Below, in pieces: positions 9,138-19,277 of a DNA stretch of 64,000 nucleotides. Position 1 is the stretch's first letter. Every line of letters begins with the position of its first letter. The stretch comes from Pyricularia pennisetigena (lineage: Eukaryota > Ascomycota > Sordariomycetes > Magnaporthales > Pyriculariaceae): the NCBI RefSeq assembly GCF_004337985.1, contig NC_043741.1, forward strand, positions 1,089,770-1,153,769. The letters run 5' to 3'. The position numbers were made by a program, and so were the translations under genes. Under the pieces are notes generated by a model that saw only the letters and a list, made by a program, of their open reading frames with translations, did no database searches and had not been told where the DNA came from.

Positions 9138-12100
9138 TATATGGAGAACTATACGGACAGAAGGTATATATATATGACTACTAACCCGGGGTAATGGGGT
9201 CAGGAGAAAGGGAAAAGGGGTGGGCACTTGATATATGCTCAAGCTCTCACCAGGAGATATGATGGTGAAAAGGGGTGTCGAACTGAACAGAGCGGCTCAG
9301 CCGTTCTTGTTAAGGTTCGTGAGAGCGAGTGTAGAGAAAGGAAGTGGAGGTCAAGGTGAAGATCAGGGGATGCACGTGTGGACCGGACTCCCTCGGAATC
9401 ACAGCCACTTACTTTTGCATGTCAAAACGTCACGACTCAAAAAGGTCGAGAGGAGAAGAAAAAGAAGCAGCCGACAGTCAGAATAATAAAATAGGAACTA
9501 ACAGCCAAGATTCACTCACTCTACCCCGGTAGAAGCAACGCGATAACCCGCTCGCCAGAGAGAAAGAAAAAAAAAAAAAAAGTCAGGATAATCCACCCTT
9601 TTCCTCCACACCTCTCCGTCATCCTTGTGCCTCGTCTACTATGTATGTAGAGACGGGATCGAGTCCCCCTTAGTTATCTCGATTAATCCCGGACAATGTT
9701 TCGTCGTGCTGCAGCAGACAAGGGGGTTTGGGTGGTAGCGTCACATTCAGCCCCGGCCAGTTGGGTTTTAGCCCATGTCTGCTTGCGCGGGATGACACAT
9801 GGCCGACGGTTTTCTTCTTCGTCCCTTTCTTATTTTTTATTTTTTTTTCTCTTTTTCTTTCTTCTGGGACTTTTTAGGCTCGTGGGTCCTCCTCCTGCTC
9901 CTTCCTACCTGCCGGGGGTGGCTTCGCCTAGCCTCTTCCTTCCTTGTTGGCTTTTCGCTTTGCATCGAAATGTAAGCCAACTTACAGTACTGTAACCGCA
10001 AAACCCTAACCCTCCCTCGTCTCGATCAACATGTCTCTTTGCACACGAGAACTTGAGACACGCCATCCCCACCATCACATCCTCCCCATCCTCATCACAC
10101 TGTACACGGAAACATGATACCAATTCGTGCCTTGTTGTTTGAGTCGACGGGATATTTGGGAAGCGCCTGCCGTCGTGTCAGTGATAGAGGGATTCGACAC
10201 GCAGGCACGCAACAGAGGAGCTTTAGGTGAGCCGTTATCCGAGCCTTGGCGACGCCAAGCACACTCGCGATGGCTGCACAATTTTTTAATCTCTCTATTC
10301 CCCGCTTACATGTCAGAGCATCACAACATTCATTTCCAGGTGAGATTTTATCCACATCTTTATGGAGAGGAAGATAACGGCTAGACTAGAGGAAGTCTAT
10401 GTCAAAAGGGATAATCGCTGGTTGCGCGTTAGCTCCCTCGCAGCTTCGGATCCAGTCCCGCATCCCGTACCATGGTGAATATCGCCGATCGGCGGTCATC
10501 TTTTTTTGGCCAAGCATTTTTTTTTTTTGGCGTTTCATTCCAAAACCACCCCGCCTAGCCTGTTCTTGTTTTTTTTTTTTTTAACCCTTCACCTTGACGA
10601 GTTTGGTCTCATGTCATGTATGTTTGTGTGACAACCTGACGAGGTGGAAAGCGGGGTTTTCTTTCGCTACCATCCAGTCTCAGCTAGATTTGTTCTCGAA
10701 GGGCATTCCATCAAACCAGACGAGTGGGGGTTGCCCTCACTGCGTCCGTAAATCTATGCAAAACAAAGCAATCATGGCAGCACCTATGATCCCGAATCCT
10801 GGGAGCGTTTTGTTTTTGTTTGTTTTGTACCTGATTATTATTATTTTTTTGTTTCGTTATGGGGGGGTTCTTGCCACAACATGGGACGAAAACATTCCGT
10901 CTGAAGTTCTGTTTTTGTTTCTCGGGTGGTTTTCCAATGCAGAAAAAGCTTTGACCAGTTCTTCTTTTCTTTTTCTCTCTGTTTATTTCAGCCGCTAATC
11001 CCTTAGGACACGGTGCCAGGTGCATGAGCACCTCAGACGAGATTGGCTTAGCGACTGCTGCGCTGTGTGACGGCTGAACCGCCTGTCAAAAGTCTGTGCG
11101 ATGCTGCTCGCGGTTTACTACCGAAATATATTTTTGGTACTACTGTAGTACTGTAGGAGCTGAGCTAGTCTTTTTGAAGGGTGGATCATAATAGGCAGCA
11201 AAAGTTGCTTGGTAGGTTGCATTGTCAAGGCCTTGTTTGGCCTCGGTTCCAGAAGTCGCGAGAACTGATATGCCGAACCACGGATTGCACGGAAAAAAGC
11301 CCACAGCTTCAAGAAGCCTCTCAAAAGGCGTCCGGTTCTGATTCCAAGTTTCTGGACCCAGATTCTTTCGTCAATGGCCGGGTTCAATTGAGTCCAGATT
11401 GAGGCCTATTTTGGTTCTACTACCAAGTACCGCCTCACAGAGTACGCTTTGAATACAAACTATGAAGTAAGTATACCATTCCAATATATGCTGTGCCTTG
11501 CGTGTGTGGATGCCGCCGTGGGACCTCTCCAAGCGTGACAGGAACCAAAACATCGGCTTGTTTTTGATGTGATTGGTACCTTACCTGGATAAGACGGCAA
11601 TGTGACGTTTGTTCGCTGGAGTGCATTTTCGGCTTCACCCAAGTCAACATTCCTTCCGGTCTCGCCGGCGCAGATAAACTCGGAATAAATGTTGCGCAAG
11701 TTGTATATTTTACTTTGGAGATTCACAGAGCTATATGCATCTCCTAAACTCGGCCATCCTTTGCCAACTGTTCATGAAATTAAGGACCTGTCTGGTGCTT
11801 ACTGTGCCCATGCATGATTCAATTCAATTGAATCCAGCTTCTTGCTCGCCCTTGCAGCCAGCAGCCTACGCAGTATTTGTGATAGGTGCGTGTTCATGCA
11901 TGGTGGGGTTTAATTTGTCAGCTATGCCCCATTGTTTGCCGAATTAAGTGCGATGCGTTGAACGACTGCACATACATACGATATGTGACGTCTAATTACC
12001 TTTTGCATTTCGATGCGTTTCGTTTTAGATCTTTTGTAGGCCTAGACTCTAGCCTAAGTTGTTGCCGTCATCACGTCAACATTATCTAACCTAGTCCGTA

Positions 12101-12495
12101 GAGCGCCCATGGAAAATTGGAACGGGCAAATGTTGTCCCCCAAAACTGACACTTGCCACACAACCAAACGTATTATGGATCAAGCTATGGTGCAACGATG
12201 ATCAATCTTTGGTATTTGTAAGAACCCTTCTAGTCATTCCACATTACGCCCAACGCAAAAGTAGAACCAGTGCAAGGCCACCAATGACATGTAAAAATAA
12301 AAATAAAATAAAATAAAAAGGTTTGAATATAAAACTTGTCGCAATCGCACCTCTTCCCTAACCCAAAGGCTTGACTTCAAAAGTCATTAATCATAACAAC
12401 ACAAGTAGATCAATCACCAGACCCACTTTGCCAAACCCCTCCTTCTCTAAACCCTTCAGACTTTCAAACGCCAAACAAGTGCAACTCTAGACATC
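9138..12495. other. Gene-free 3.4-kb region between BTB gene and old yellow enzyme
   Basis: No supportable gene on either strand: open frames are short, lack domains and carry homopolymers. The part next to 9138 is the likely promoter of the minus-strand BTB gene. The part before 12496 is the likely promoter of the old yellow enzyme and has a pyrimidine-rich leader at about 12400-12490. It contains poly(T) tracts near 9840, 10510 and 10570. A short AACCCTAACCC-like string near 10003-10013 is too short to be telomeric. Confidence 0.6.
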
Positions 12496-13919
12496 ATGGG
12501 CAGCATCGCAATAGAAAAGAAGACTCTGAGTAAACCGGCCGCCGGGGTGCCTTTCTACACCCCTGCACAGGAGCCGCCGGCGGGGACCGCTCTGAAGAAC
12601 CAGGATGCCGTCCCAACCCTGTTCAAGCCTCTCAAGATCCGGGGCGTCGAGCTCTCCAATCGCTTTGGCGTCTCGCCCATGTGCACCTACTCTGCCGACT
12701 ATGGCCACCTCACCGACTTCCACCTGGTCCATCTCGGGCAGTTCGCCCTGCACGGCACAGCCCTGACCATCGTCGAGGCCACGTCCGTCACCCCCAACGG
12801 GCGCATCTCGCCCGAGGACAGCGGCCTGTGGCAGGACAGCCAGATCGCACCCCTGAGACGCATCGTCGACTTCGTCCACAGCCAGGGCCAAAAGATCGGC
12901 ATCCAGCTCGCCCACGCCGGCCGCAAGGCCAGCACGAAGGCTCCGTGGCACGACTCTTCAACCCCTAGCGGAGAGTACAAGGCGAGGGAGGGTGACCAGG
13001 TCGTCGGTCCCGAGTTTGGCGGCTGGCCGGATGACGTCTGGGCCCCGAGCGCGATCCCGTTCTCGGAGGACTTTCCGAACCCCAAGGAGATGACCATCGA
13101 GGAGATTGAGGGACTAGTTGCTAGCTTCGCTGACGCCGCAAAACGTGCCGTCCAAGCCGGCGTCGACATCATCGAGATCCACGGCGCTCACGGTTACCTA
13201 ATCACCGAGTTCCTTTCGCCGCTATCAAACGTAAGTGATATATTTCTTAGCGTGACGTTCAGCGCACCATGTCCTCTAGCCGTTCTTTATTAACACTACA
13301 TTTTCCCGGTTTGCAGAAACGGACAGACAAGTACGGCGGCAGCTTCGAGAACCGCATCCGGGTCCTCGTAGACGTGATCAAGGCCGTTCGGGCAGTGATT
13401 CCCGAGCAAATGCCCCTCTTCGTCCGAATCTCGGCGACCGAGTGGATGGAGTACGCCGGCGAGCCGAGCTGGGATCTCGAGCAGAGCACACAGCTCGCCA
13501 AGCTCCTCCCGGACCTGGGCGTAGATCTGCTCGACGTCAGCTCGGGTGGAAACACGGTGACGCAAAAGATCGAGCTCACGCCGTACTACCAGATCGACCT
13601 CGCGGCCAAGATCCGCGAGGCCGTTGGCGACAGGCTGCTCATCGCCGCGGTCGGCAACATCAACACGGCCGACATTGCGCACGATGTCGTGGAGGAGAAG
13701 GGCACCGCGAAGGTGGGTGATGCCAAACAGACTCACGACACGATCGAGGTTGTGAGCGAGTCACATGGCGGCAAGACCAAGGCGGACCTGGTCCTCATTG
13801 CTCGCCAGTACCTGCGTGAGCCCGAGTTCGTGTTCAGGACGGCGCACAACCTCGGCGTCAATGTGCAGTGGCCGCACCAGTATCACAGGGCAGTTTGGCG
13901 CAAGGGTACAAGGATTTAG
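12496..13919 (+). CDS. NADH:flavin oxidoreductase, old yellow enzyme family (YqjM-like class)
   Basis: Two exons, 12496-13230 and 13317-13919, joined in frame across an 86-nt intron with a GTAAGT donor, give 445 aa. The family uses FMN in a TIM barrel to reduce activated C=C bonds (enones, nitro compounds) with NAD(P)H. Visible signatures: the flavin-contacting Cys of the YqjM class in SPMCTYSA (C63), the [10 protein letters not shown] segment (H140), the substrate-binding His pair in [17 protein letters not shown] (H229 and H232), the [14 protein letters not shown] motif across the splice junction, and the late [14 protein letters not shown] phosphate-side motif. The class-specific Cys and the residues around the active site argue against the classical plant OPR/yeast OYE2 class. 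The physiological substrate cannot be read from the sequence. The downstream neighbour is an unrelated unknown gene, so I see no biosynthetic cluster. Confidence 0.93.
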
Positions 13920-14879
13920 AACGGGGCGTGTAGAAGACGGGGAGCTCCGACTGAATGATTAAGAAGGGGGATGGAATAAAACGATAAAGCCTCAAACAGA
14001 GAGACATCAAAAGAAATAGACAGGGGCGGGAAAGTGATGTTTTGGATTCTATAGACTATGAACATATTAATAAGCCTCCCTTGTACCTGTTGACGAGAAA
14101 ACTCCAGATGGCAAAGCCTGTAGCCTCAAGCCTGGAAAACGCTTTCGGACGACCTCACTGAATCTAGAACCGCCCGAAATTACCTTGCTTGCTAACGATT
14201 GTTTGTTTGGCATGGGGTTTTTTGAGTTTGCTCGTTTGGTCCCTTGTTTCCTTCGATACCTAATCACAATGCATTTCCAGACCCGTCTGAACCCTGCTGA
14301 CCCCGTGTTTGCTCGGAAATCCAACAAAGGGGTACTCTGCAAAGAAAAAAAAAAAACAATCAGATCAAGCTTTGATGGTGCATAGCGCTCTTGGTATCAA
14401 TTGAGCTTTTTTTTTTTCTTTTTTTTTTTCTGTGGCGATTTTCTGTTTCGGTTGGACCCTGTTGAGGCAGCTGCGACTGACGATTTTACTTCTTCTTTTC
14501 TTCTCTCTTTTAAACTTTACCCTCGCAGCTTCACCGCACGTGCCCTGCGGCCATTACCCAATTGCGCTACTACCACTATCCTCGACTACCTCAGGATTGC
14601 CTTGCAAGACGCAACGCCCATTTTCAGATTGACATTCAGGGCCAGTGTTAGTTGATTGCACACGGATTTGAGCTTACACCAGGATCGCGTGCGAACCACC
14701 GCCCGTCTGTACCTGGATTTCCTCGTATCCACTTGTCGGCGTCACAACGTGCGCCATCGTCGGAGGTTCTGGCGGGCAAGGGGGGGCCTCGCCAGATCCT
14801 TTTGGGAACCTTAGACCCTTTCAACCCTAACCCAAATGAGAGTCCTCAACATCTCCTAGGTTCCTGGTAAACAATCATC
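13920..14879. other. Spacer between old yellow enzyme and the 741-aa unknown gene
   Basis: Nothing coding. The first part is likely the 3' untranslated region of the old yellow enzyme. Interrupted poly(T) tracts lie at 14407-14430. The stretch 14480-14879 is pyrimidine-rich and likely promoter and 5' leader of the next gene. Confidence 0.6.
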
Positions 14880-17105
14880 ATGCCTCGGGCCGCTCAGCAA
14901 CAGGCGCCTTCTCCGCCTGCCGTCCAACAGCGGCCTGTCAGGAACCGCAAGATCAAGCAGAAGGGATACGAGTTTGAAGTCCTTAGTAAGGTACAGAGCT
15001 CCAATTGTGAGGACCACCGGGCTGAGACAACAACCGCCAATCCTGCCCCCCTGGTGAAGCACAAGCCACTCGCCCTGGCCGTGCCAACCCCGAAACGAAA
15101 GCGACGCCATGCATTGTTTCTGGGCCAGGCCTCGAAATCCGGCTCGTCGTACTCTTTCACTCCTGGGAAGAAGAGGAAGCATGAGCTGCAGAGTCAGAAA
15201 TCCGGCAGGCCTCGCAGGTTGCCAGCTGCAGCCGACCCGATGCCGGACCCCTCCACCTCTGCTCCAGTAGACCCTGCTTCAGACCCAGTACCAGCTACTA
15301 CCGATGAGGCAACTGAACCGGCCCAGCTAGTAATAAGGCGCCCTGGTCGGCCTCTCAAAGTCCGTCCTCCTCGAGGTGACGCTGCAAGTCTGGGGGGCCT
15401 CAAGGCTCCTGTAGCACAGGAATCAGCAAAGTCGTCAAGGCATCTACGGGCTGAACAGCGAGCGCAACAGCGAGCTAAGCGGGAGGTGGTTGTGCAAGAA
15501 GATGATCTAGTTGACACCACTCGGCAAACCGACGTGGCACTGGAAGGTCAGAGACGTCCTACGAGGAGAACTAGGACGGATCGAGACGGCAACAAGCAAG
15601 ATAGCCAGCGTCCCGATCCCCTGACTCACCCAGACAGCAACCGAGATGATTTCTTAGGCCAGAGGAAAAGGCAGCGGTTGGTTGTGAACATTGACAGCGC
15701 ACCAGGGCCAAAGGCAACGCCTACTATATCGGATAAGCCAATACCCGAGAACGGCCAGCAAGTACTTCATGACGGAAACATGTTCAGTAAGGAAGACTCG
15801 CCGCAGAATCTGACCAAACTGGATCACACGTCTCCATTTGTTCGTGCACTGCAAAGAAGACCTCATCTCGCCCGCTTCCTGACGCACAACCAGTCAGTTG
15901 CAGCCTTACCATACCCAGGCAAAATGAACATCTCCACGACTCAAACCTTTCGTGATAGCACCAAACCAAGCAGAAATGGCGCCTCACATACAAATGGTCG
16001 TACTAGTGGTCATACCCATTCCATAGACTACTTGCAGCAGCTGGATTTCAATGCTGAGGACCTCTTACCTGATCCAATGCTCTCCCATGTGGTCTGGATC
16101 GCTCAAGACAACGCCTGGAACCCAAGACGAGAGCAGCAACTGAGGCTCAGTATTGGCAACTGGGCTGCGAACGCGGCAAGTGCAGCAAAAGGCAACGATG
16201 CCGAGCTATGGATGTGGCGTCTCATGATTCACTTCTTCAAGGCCATGCCACACGAACTCTGGAGGTACGGACTTCGTCCACATCGTAGCGAATGCTGGGC
16301 GACTGGAGCCGTGACGGGTTCGAAGCCCAGCGAACAAGCTTACAATCCTAGTTATGACTTTTGTCTCGAGCTAGGAATTCTTCTCTGTCACCCAGTCTGG
16401 AACGGCGATCTTATGAAACTGCGCTTCGCTCTACAAACAGCCATCTGCAGCCGTATCAAGGACCACGAGCCCCCAGTCGCTGGCCTGGACGGTCGTATGA
16501 TTGCTTCTACCAAGCGAATCACCGACATGCTTGTTGGCTCTTGCAGGAAGATGGCGCCTGAGAAGGAGCTGGAACTGATGTGCAAGATCCAATCGCAGTA
16601 TTACCATTGTGGTGGTATCAAGTCGGACCAAGACATCCAATGGCTGACCTCCAAGCTAGCTAGCTCGAAAAGAGGCAGCTGCATACCCACTACTGAGGAG
16701 GAACGTCTGCTTTTCTTCTTGCGCACATCCGACATGGAGGCGCTTCGCGAGGTTCTGGACGCGCAGGAATCTCATGGCCAGGCGAAATGGCGGCCTGCGG
16801 TCGAGTACTGTCGTATTTTTGCTGAAACACCGGCCGGCATGGCTCTGACAGGCGAGCCAACACAGCCTCCAGACCGGATGGTTTTAGTCCCGGCCGACCA
16901 TTTGACCCTCGCACGCTGGAAGACGGAGTGCTTCATCGCCGAGAGGCGTGAGCGACTGATCCGGGAGGAGGCCCTCCCCACCTTTGCAATGCTTTTCGAC
17001 ATCCCCCGTGGCGATCCCCAGCCGTATCACGTCTTTAGTGGGGGAGAATTTTCGGAAGCACAGCAGAGGATTGTCACTGGCACTGTAACCCTGCCGGAGA
17101 AATGA
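14880..17105 (+). CDS. Unrecognised 741-aa protein with AT-hook-like basic motifs
   Basis: One uninterrupted frame of 741 codons with an ATG in the context ATCATCATGCC and consistent codon use, so the gene is real in my judgement. The N-terminal 300 residues are Pro/Ser/Lys/Arg-rich and look disordered. They include KRKRRH and KKRKHE clusters that would serve as nuclear localisation signals, and two AT-hook-like cores, SGRPRRLP and RRPGRPLKVRPPRG, suggesting minor-groove DNA binding. The C-terminal half (about residues 390-741) is folded-looking, Trp-rich and helical (for example NWAANAASAAKGNDAELWMW and HELWRYGLRPHRSECW), and I do not recognise it. It could be a chromatin or telomere-associated protein, but function is not established by sequence alone. 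Confidence 0.78.
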   Translation: MPRAAQQQAPSPPAVQQRPVRNRKIKQKGYEFEVLSKVQSSNCEDHRAETTTANPAPLVKHKPLALAVPTPKRKRRHALFLGQASKSGSSYSFTPGKKRKHELQSQKSGRPRRLPAAADPMPDPSTSAPVDPASDPVPATTDEATEPAQLVIRRPGRPLKVRPPRGDAASLGGLKAPVAQESAKSSRHLRAEQRAQQRAKREVVVQEDDLVDTTRQTDVALEGQRRPTRRTRTDRDGNKQDSQRPDPLTHPDSNRDDFLGQRKRQRLVVNIDSAPGPKATPTISDKPIPENGQQVLHDGNMFSKEDSPQNLTKLDHTSPFVRALQRRPHLARFLTHNQSVAALPYPGKMNISTTQTFRDSTKPSRNGASHTNGRTSGHTHSIDYLQQLDFNAEDLLPDPMLSHVVWIAQDNAWNPRREQQLRLSIGNWAANAASAAKGNDAELWMWRLMIHFFKAMPHELWRYGLRPHRSECWATGAVTGSKPSEQAYNPSYDFCLELGILLCHPVWNGDLMKLRFALQTAICSRIKDHEPPVAGLDGRMIASTKRITDMLVGSCRKMAPEKELELMCKIQSQYYHCGGIKSDQDIQWLTSKLASSKRGSCIPTTEEERLLFFLRTSDMEALREVLDAQESHGQAKWRPAVEYCRIFAETPAGMALTGEPTQPPDRMVLVPADHLTLARWKTECFIAERRERLIREEALPTFAMLFDIPRGDPQPYHVFSGGEFSEAQQRIVTGTVTLPEK

Positions 17106-18195
17106 GAATTACGCAAATATTTCTAGTTTCAATACCAAAGCGGCAGAGAATTGGTCTATACTGCTTGAAATCTGGCTCAAGTCTATCACGACGTTGACAA
17201 GGTGACTTTTCGGGGGATCTAAATTCACGAACATGCTCATCAGGTGTCGCAAAGTGGCGACTGTCGAGCAAGTTGACGTTGGCGTTGCAAGAAACATAAT
17301 CCCGTTCTGCACCGGTAGTCTGGTTGAGTGGCGTCGGCATTCATAAGACTTACTTGTTATATTTGGCATCTGGAAGATTGGAGCCTTTAAGCGTGGCTTT
17401 AGACAATAGTGCTCAGCTGGCTGTATGACTTGTGTACATGTATCCAAGGCGAATATAAAGATTGATATGAAATCCAGATGGGTTGCTCTCACAAACCCAC
17501 TCCTTGTGGTATGAATTTGAGATGACCCTAGAATTTGCTCTTGACTATCCAGATGTTCACATAACCAAAGAGGCTATAGTCGCCTGCCGGTACGCCGTCT
17601 ATGGGTATATTGTATCATCATCTCAGAGATCCATAACCACATACTCTTCACTATATTGATTTTACAACCCCAACAGATATTGCCTTTTTTTTCTCTTTCG
17701 AAAAAAAAGCTCATCACGCTACGTTGGTTATTGCTACCGCGGCGGCTAATGCCAAGAGATATTATGCCTGTGGCTTGGTTGTCGAGCTCCTGGAGGATCG
17801 GGAGTAAGCAGGCCTTGACGTGACGCTGAGGTAAAGTCGACTGAGAAACACAACTCAATCGATCCCATGCAAAATTTTTTTTTCATCCCCCCTCGAGAAT
17901 GGGCAGCATCGGGTATCTGCTAATAGCAGCCCAACATGAGATTTACAGTTCGCGAAATACAAAGAGATTGCCCGTTTCGCTGTCGGGGGGTTTTCATGTA
18001 CCTCGGGACTCCGATATGAAGTAGCGAGGAGATGCCGACGCGATCCATAGCCAAAAGCGCCTTGTTTGTTTCTTTTTCATTTTCTCGGGGCAGCGAATGC
18101 CGAATCGAGCAGTCTGGAACCATCATTCTTCGATATGCAACCATAACCTAATCTAGCCGTTGTTCACAGCACACCACTGGGCTGCAACCGAGTTT

Positions 18196-18197
18196 NN
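18196..18197. other. Two undetermined bases
   Basis: An NN pair in the gene-free region, next to a C run; probably a low-quality consensus position. Confidence 0.95.
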
Positions 18198-19239
18198 CCC
18201 CCACCCCTTGTTCTTGACCGTTTGTACTAAAAGTCACGATGTGCTTGACATCTATTTTTGGGAACAAAACTGCTGTAGAGACCAGGAATCATACATTCGG
18301 TCTAGGAAGGTGTTTTTTTTATTTTCATTTTATGTTCTTTTTCGTTTCGATGTTCGAGAACAAACAAGAAGACCAGTCTTGGCTTTGTGTCATTAGAGTT
18401 TGGAGCGGGAACTTGAAGACCAACCCAAGGCTGAGAAGCAAAAGCATGGCCCAAGGATGGCTTCTGCTTAAGTTCTTAATATATTATTACTCTCTTTAGG
18501 CGAATCCGAACCTGACCAGTATGATGTTGCTCAGGACTCAGTCAGAAACCTGAAGTCAACCCACTTCGTCTAGGTAAAGGATGAGCAGGTTGAAAGCCAT
18601 CCATGTTTTTGGTTGGTTAATCATACATCAAAAAACCTCGAACATCGGCCACTAATACCTTAGATATCTGTTGTCGATCCCCTAGGAGTCGCCGAGAGGC
18701 TGATGCACGTGACTCGTCTCGTCGGTGGCAATATTATGGAGAAGGAGAAGGAGCAGGAGGGCCAAAAGTAACCCATAGATTGCGCTCCGCCCCGGTGATA
18801 GGTCAGGACCTAGACATAACTACCCATACAGAGAGGCAGGTGGGTTGGTAGTATCTGCTGCTGGTGTGAGCAGTATTGCTCAACCCTGGACGGAATACCT
18901 GACAAACCGGTGAAAATTATAACCTCCCAAGCCTCCGTAGCTTATCGGCGATCAGGAAAACTAGTCGACCACGGATGTGCCTGAGACTGCTGACGTGGAC
19001 ATAAGGCGGAATTTGTTGTGAGTTGTTGACAAATATCACATGTAACCCCGTCGTTGATTGATATACAGTGGGAGGCTGACGTTCAAAAAGAACGCCTCAA
19101 AATCAAAAAGACCCCCAAATCGGAGGTTTAGGGAGAACGGGCCAGGGCAAACACACACGGATTCGCGGTTTGGGACGGGGAGGGGCGTGTCTGAACGGAA
19201 TGGACCAGTAAGAGCAGATGAAACGTAAAAAACGCCTGT

Positions 19240-19277
19240 TCTCTCCCTCTCTCCCTCCCTCTCTCTCTCTCTCTCTT
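19240..19277. repeat. CT-rich microsatellite
   Basis: Interrupted CT/CCT repeat ending in a pure CT run, inside the long spacer upstream of the transcription factor. Confidence 0.9.

Noticed and set aside
10000..10016. AACCCTAACCC-like string
   Set aside because: Only about two units; not a telomere, and a similar short string occurs near 14823. Both are ordinary spacer sequence.
12496..17105. Old yellow enzyme plus neighbour as a secondary-metabolite cluster
   Set aside because: No polyketide synthase, peptide synthetase, terpene cyclase, P450 or transporter adjacent; the Zn2Cys6 factor is 5 kb further and unlinked by any pathway gene.
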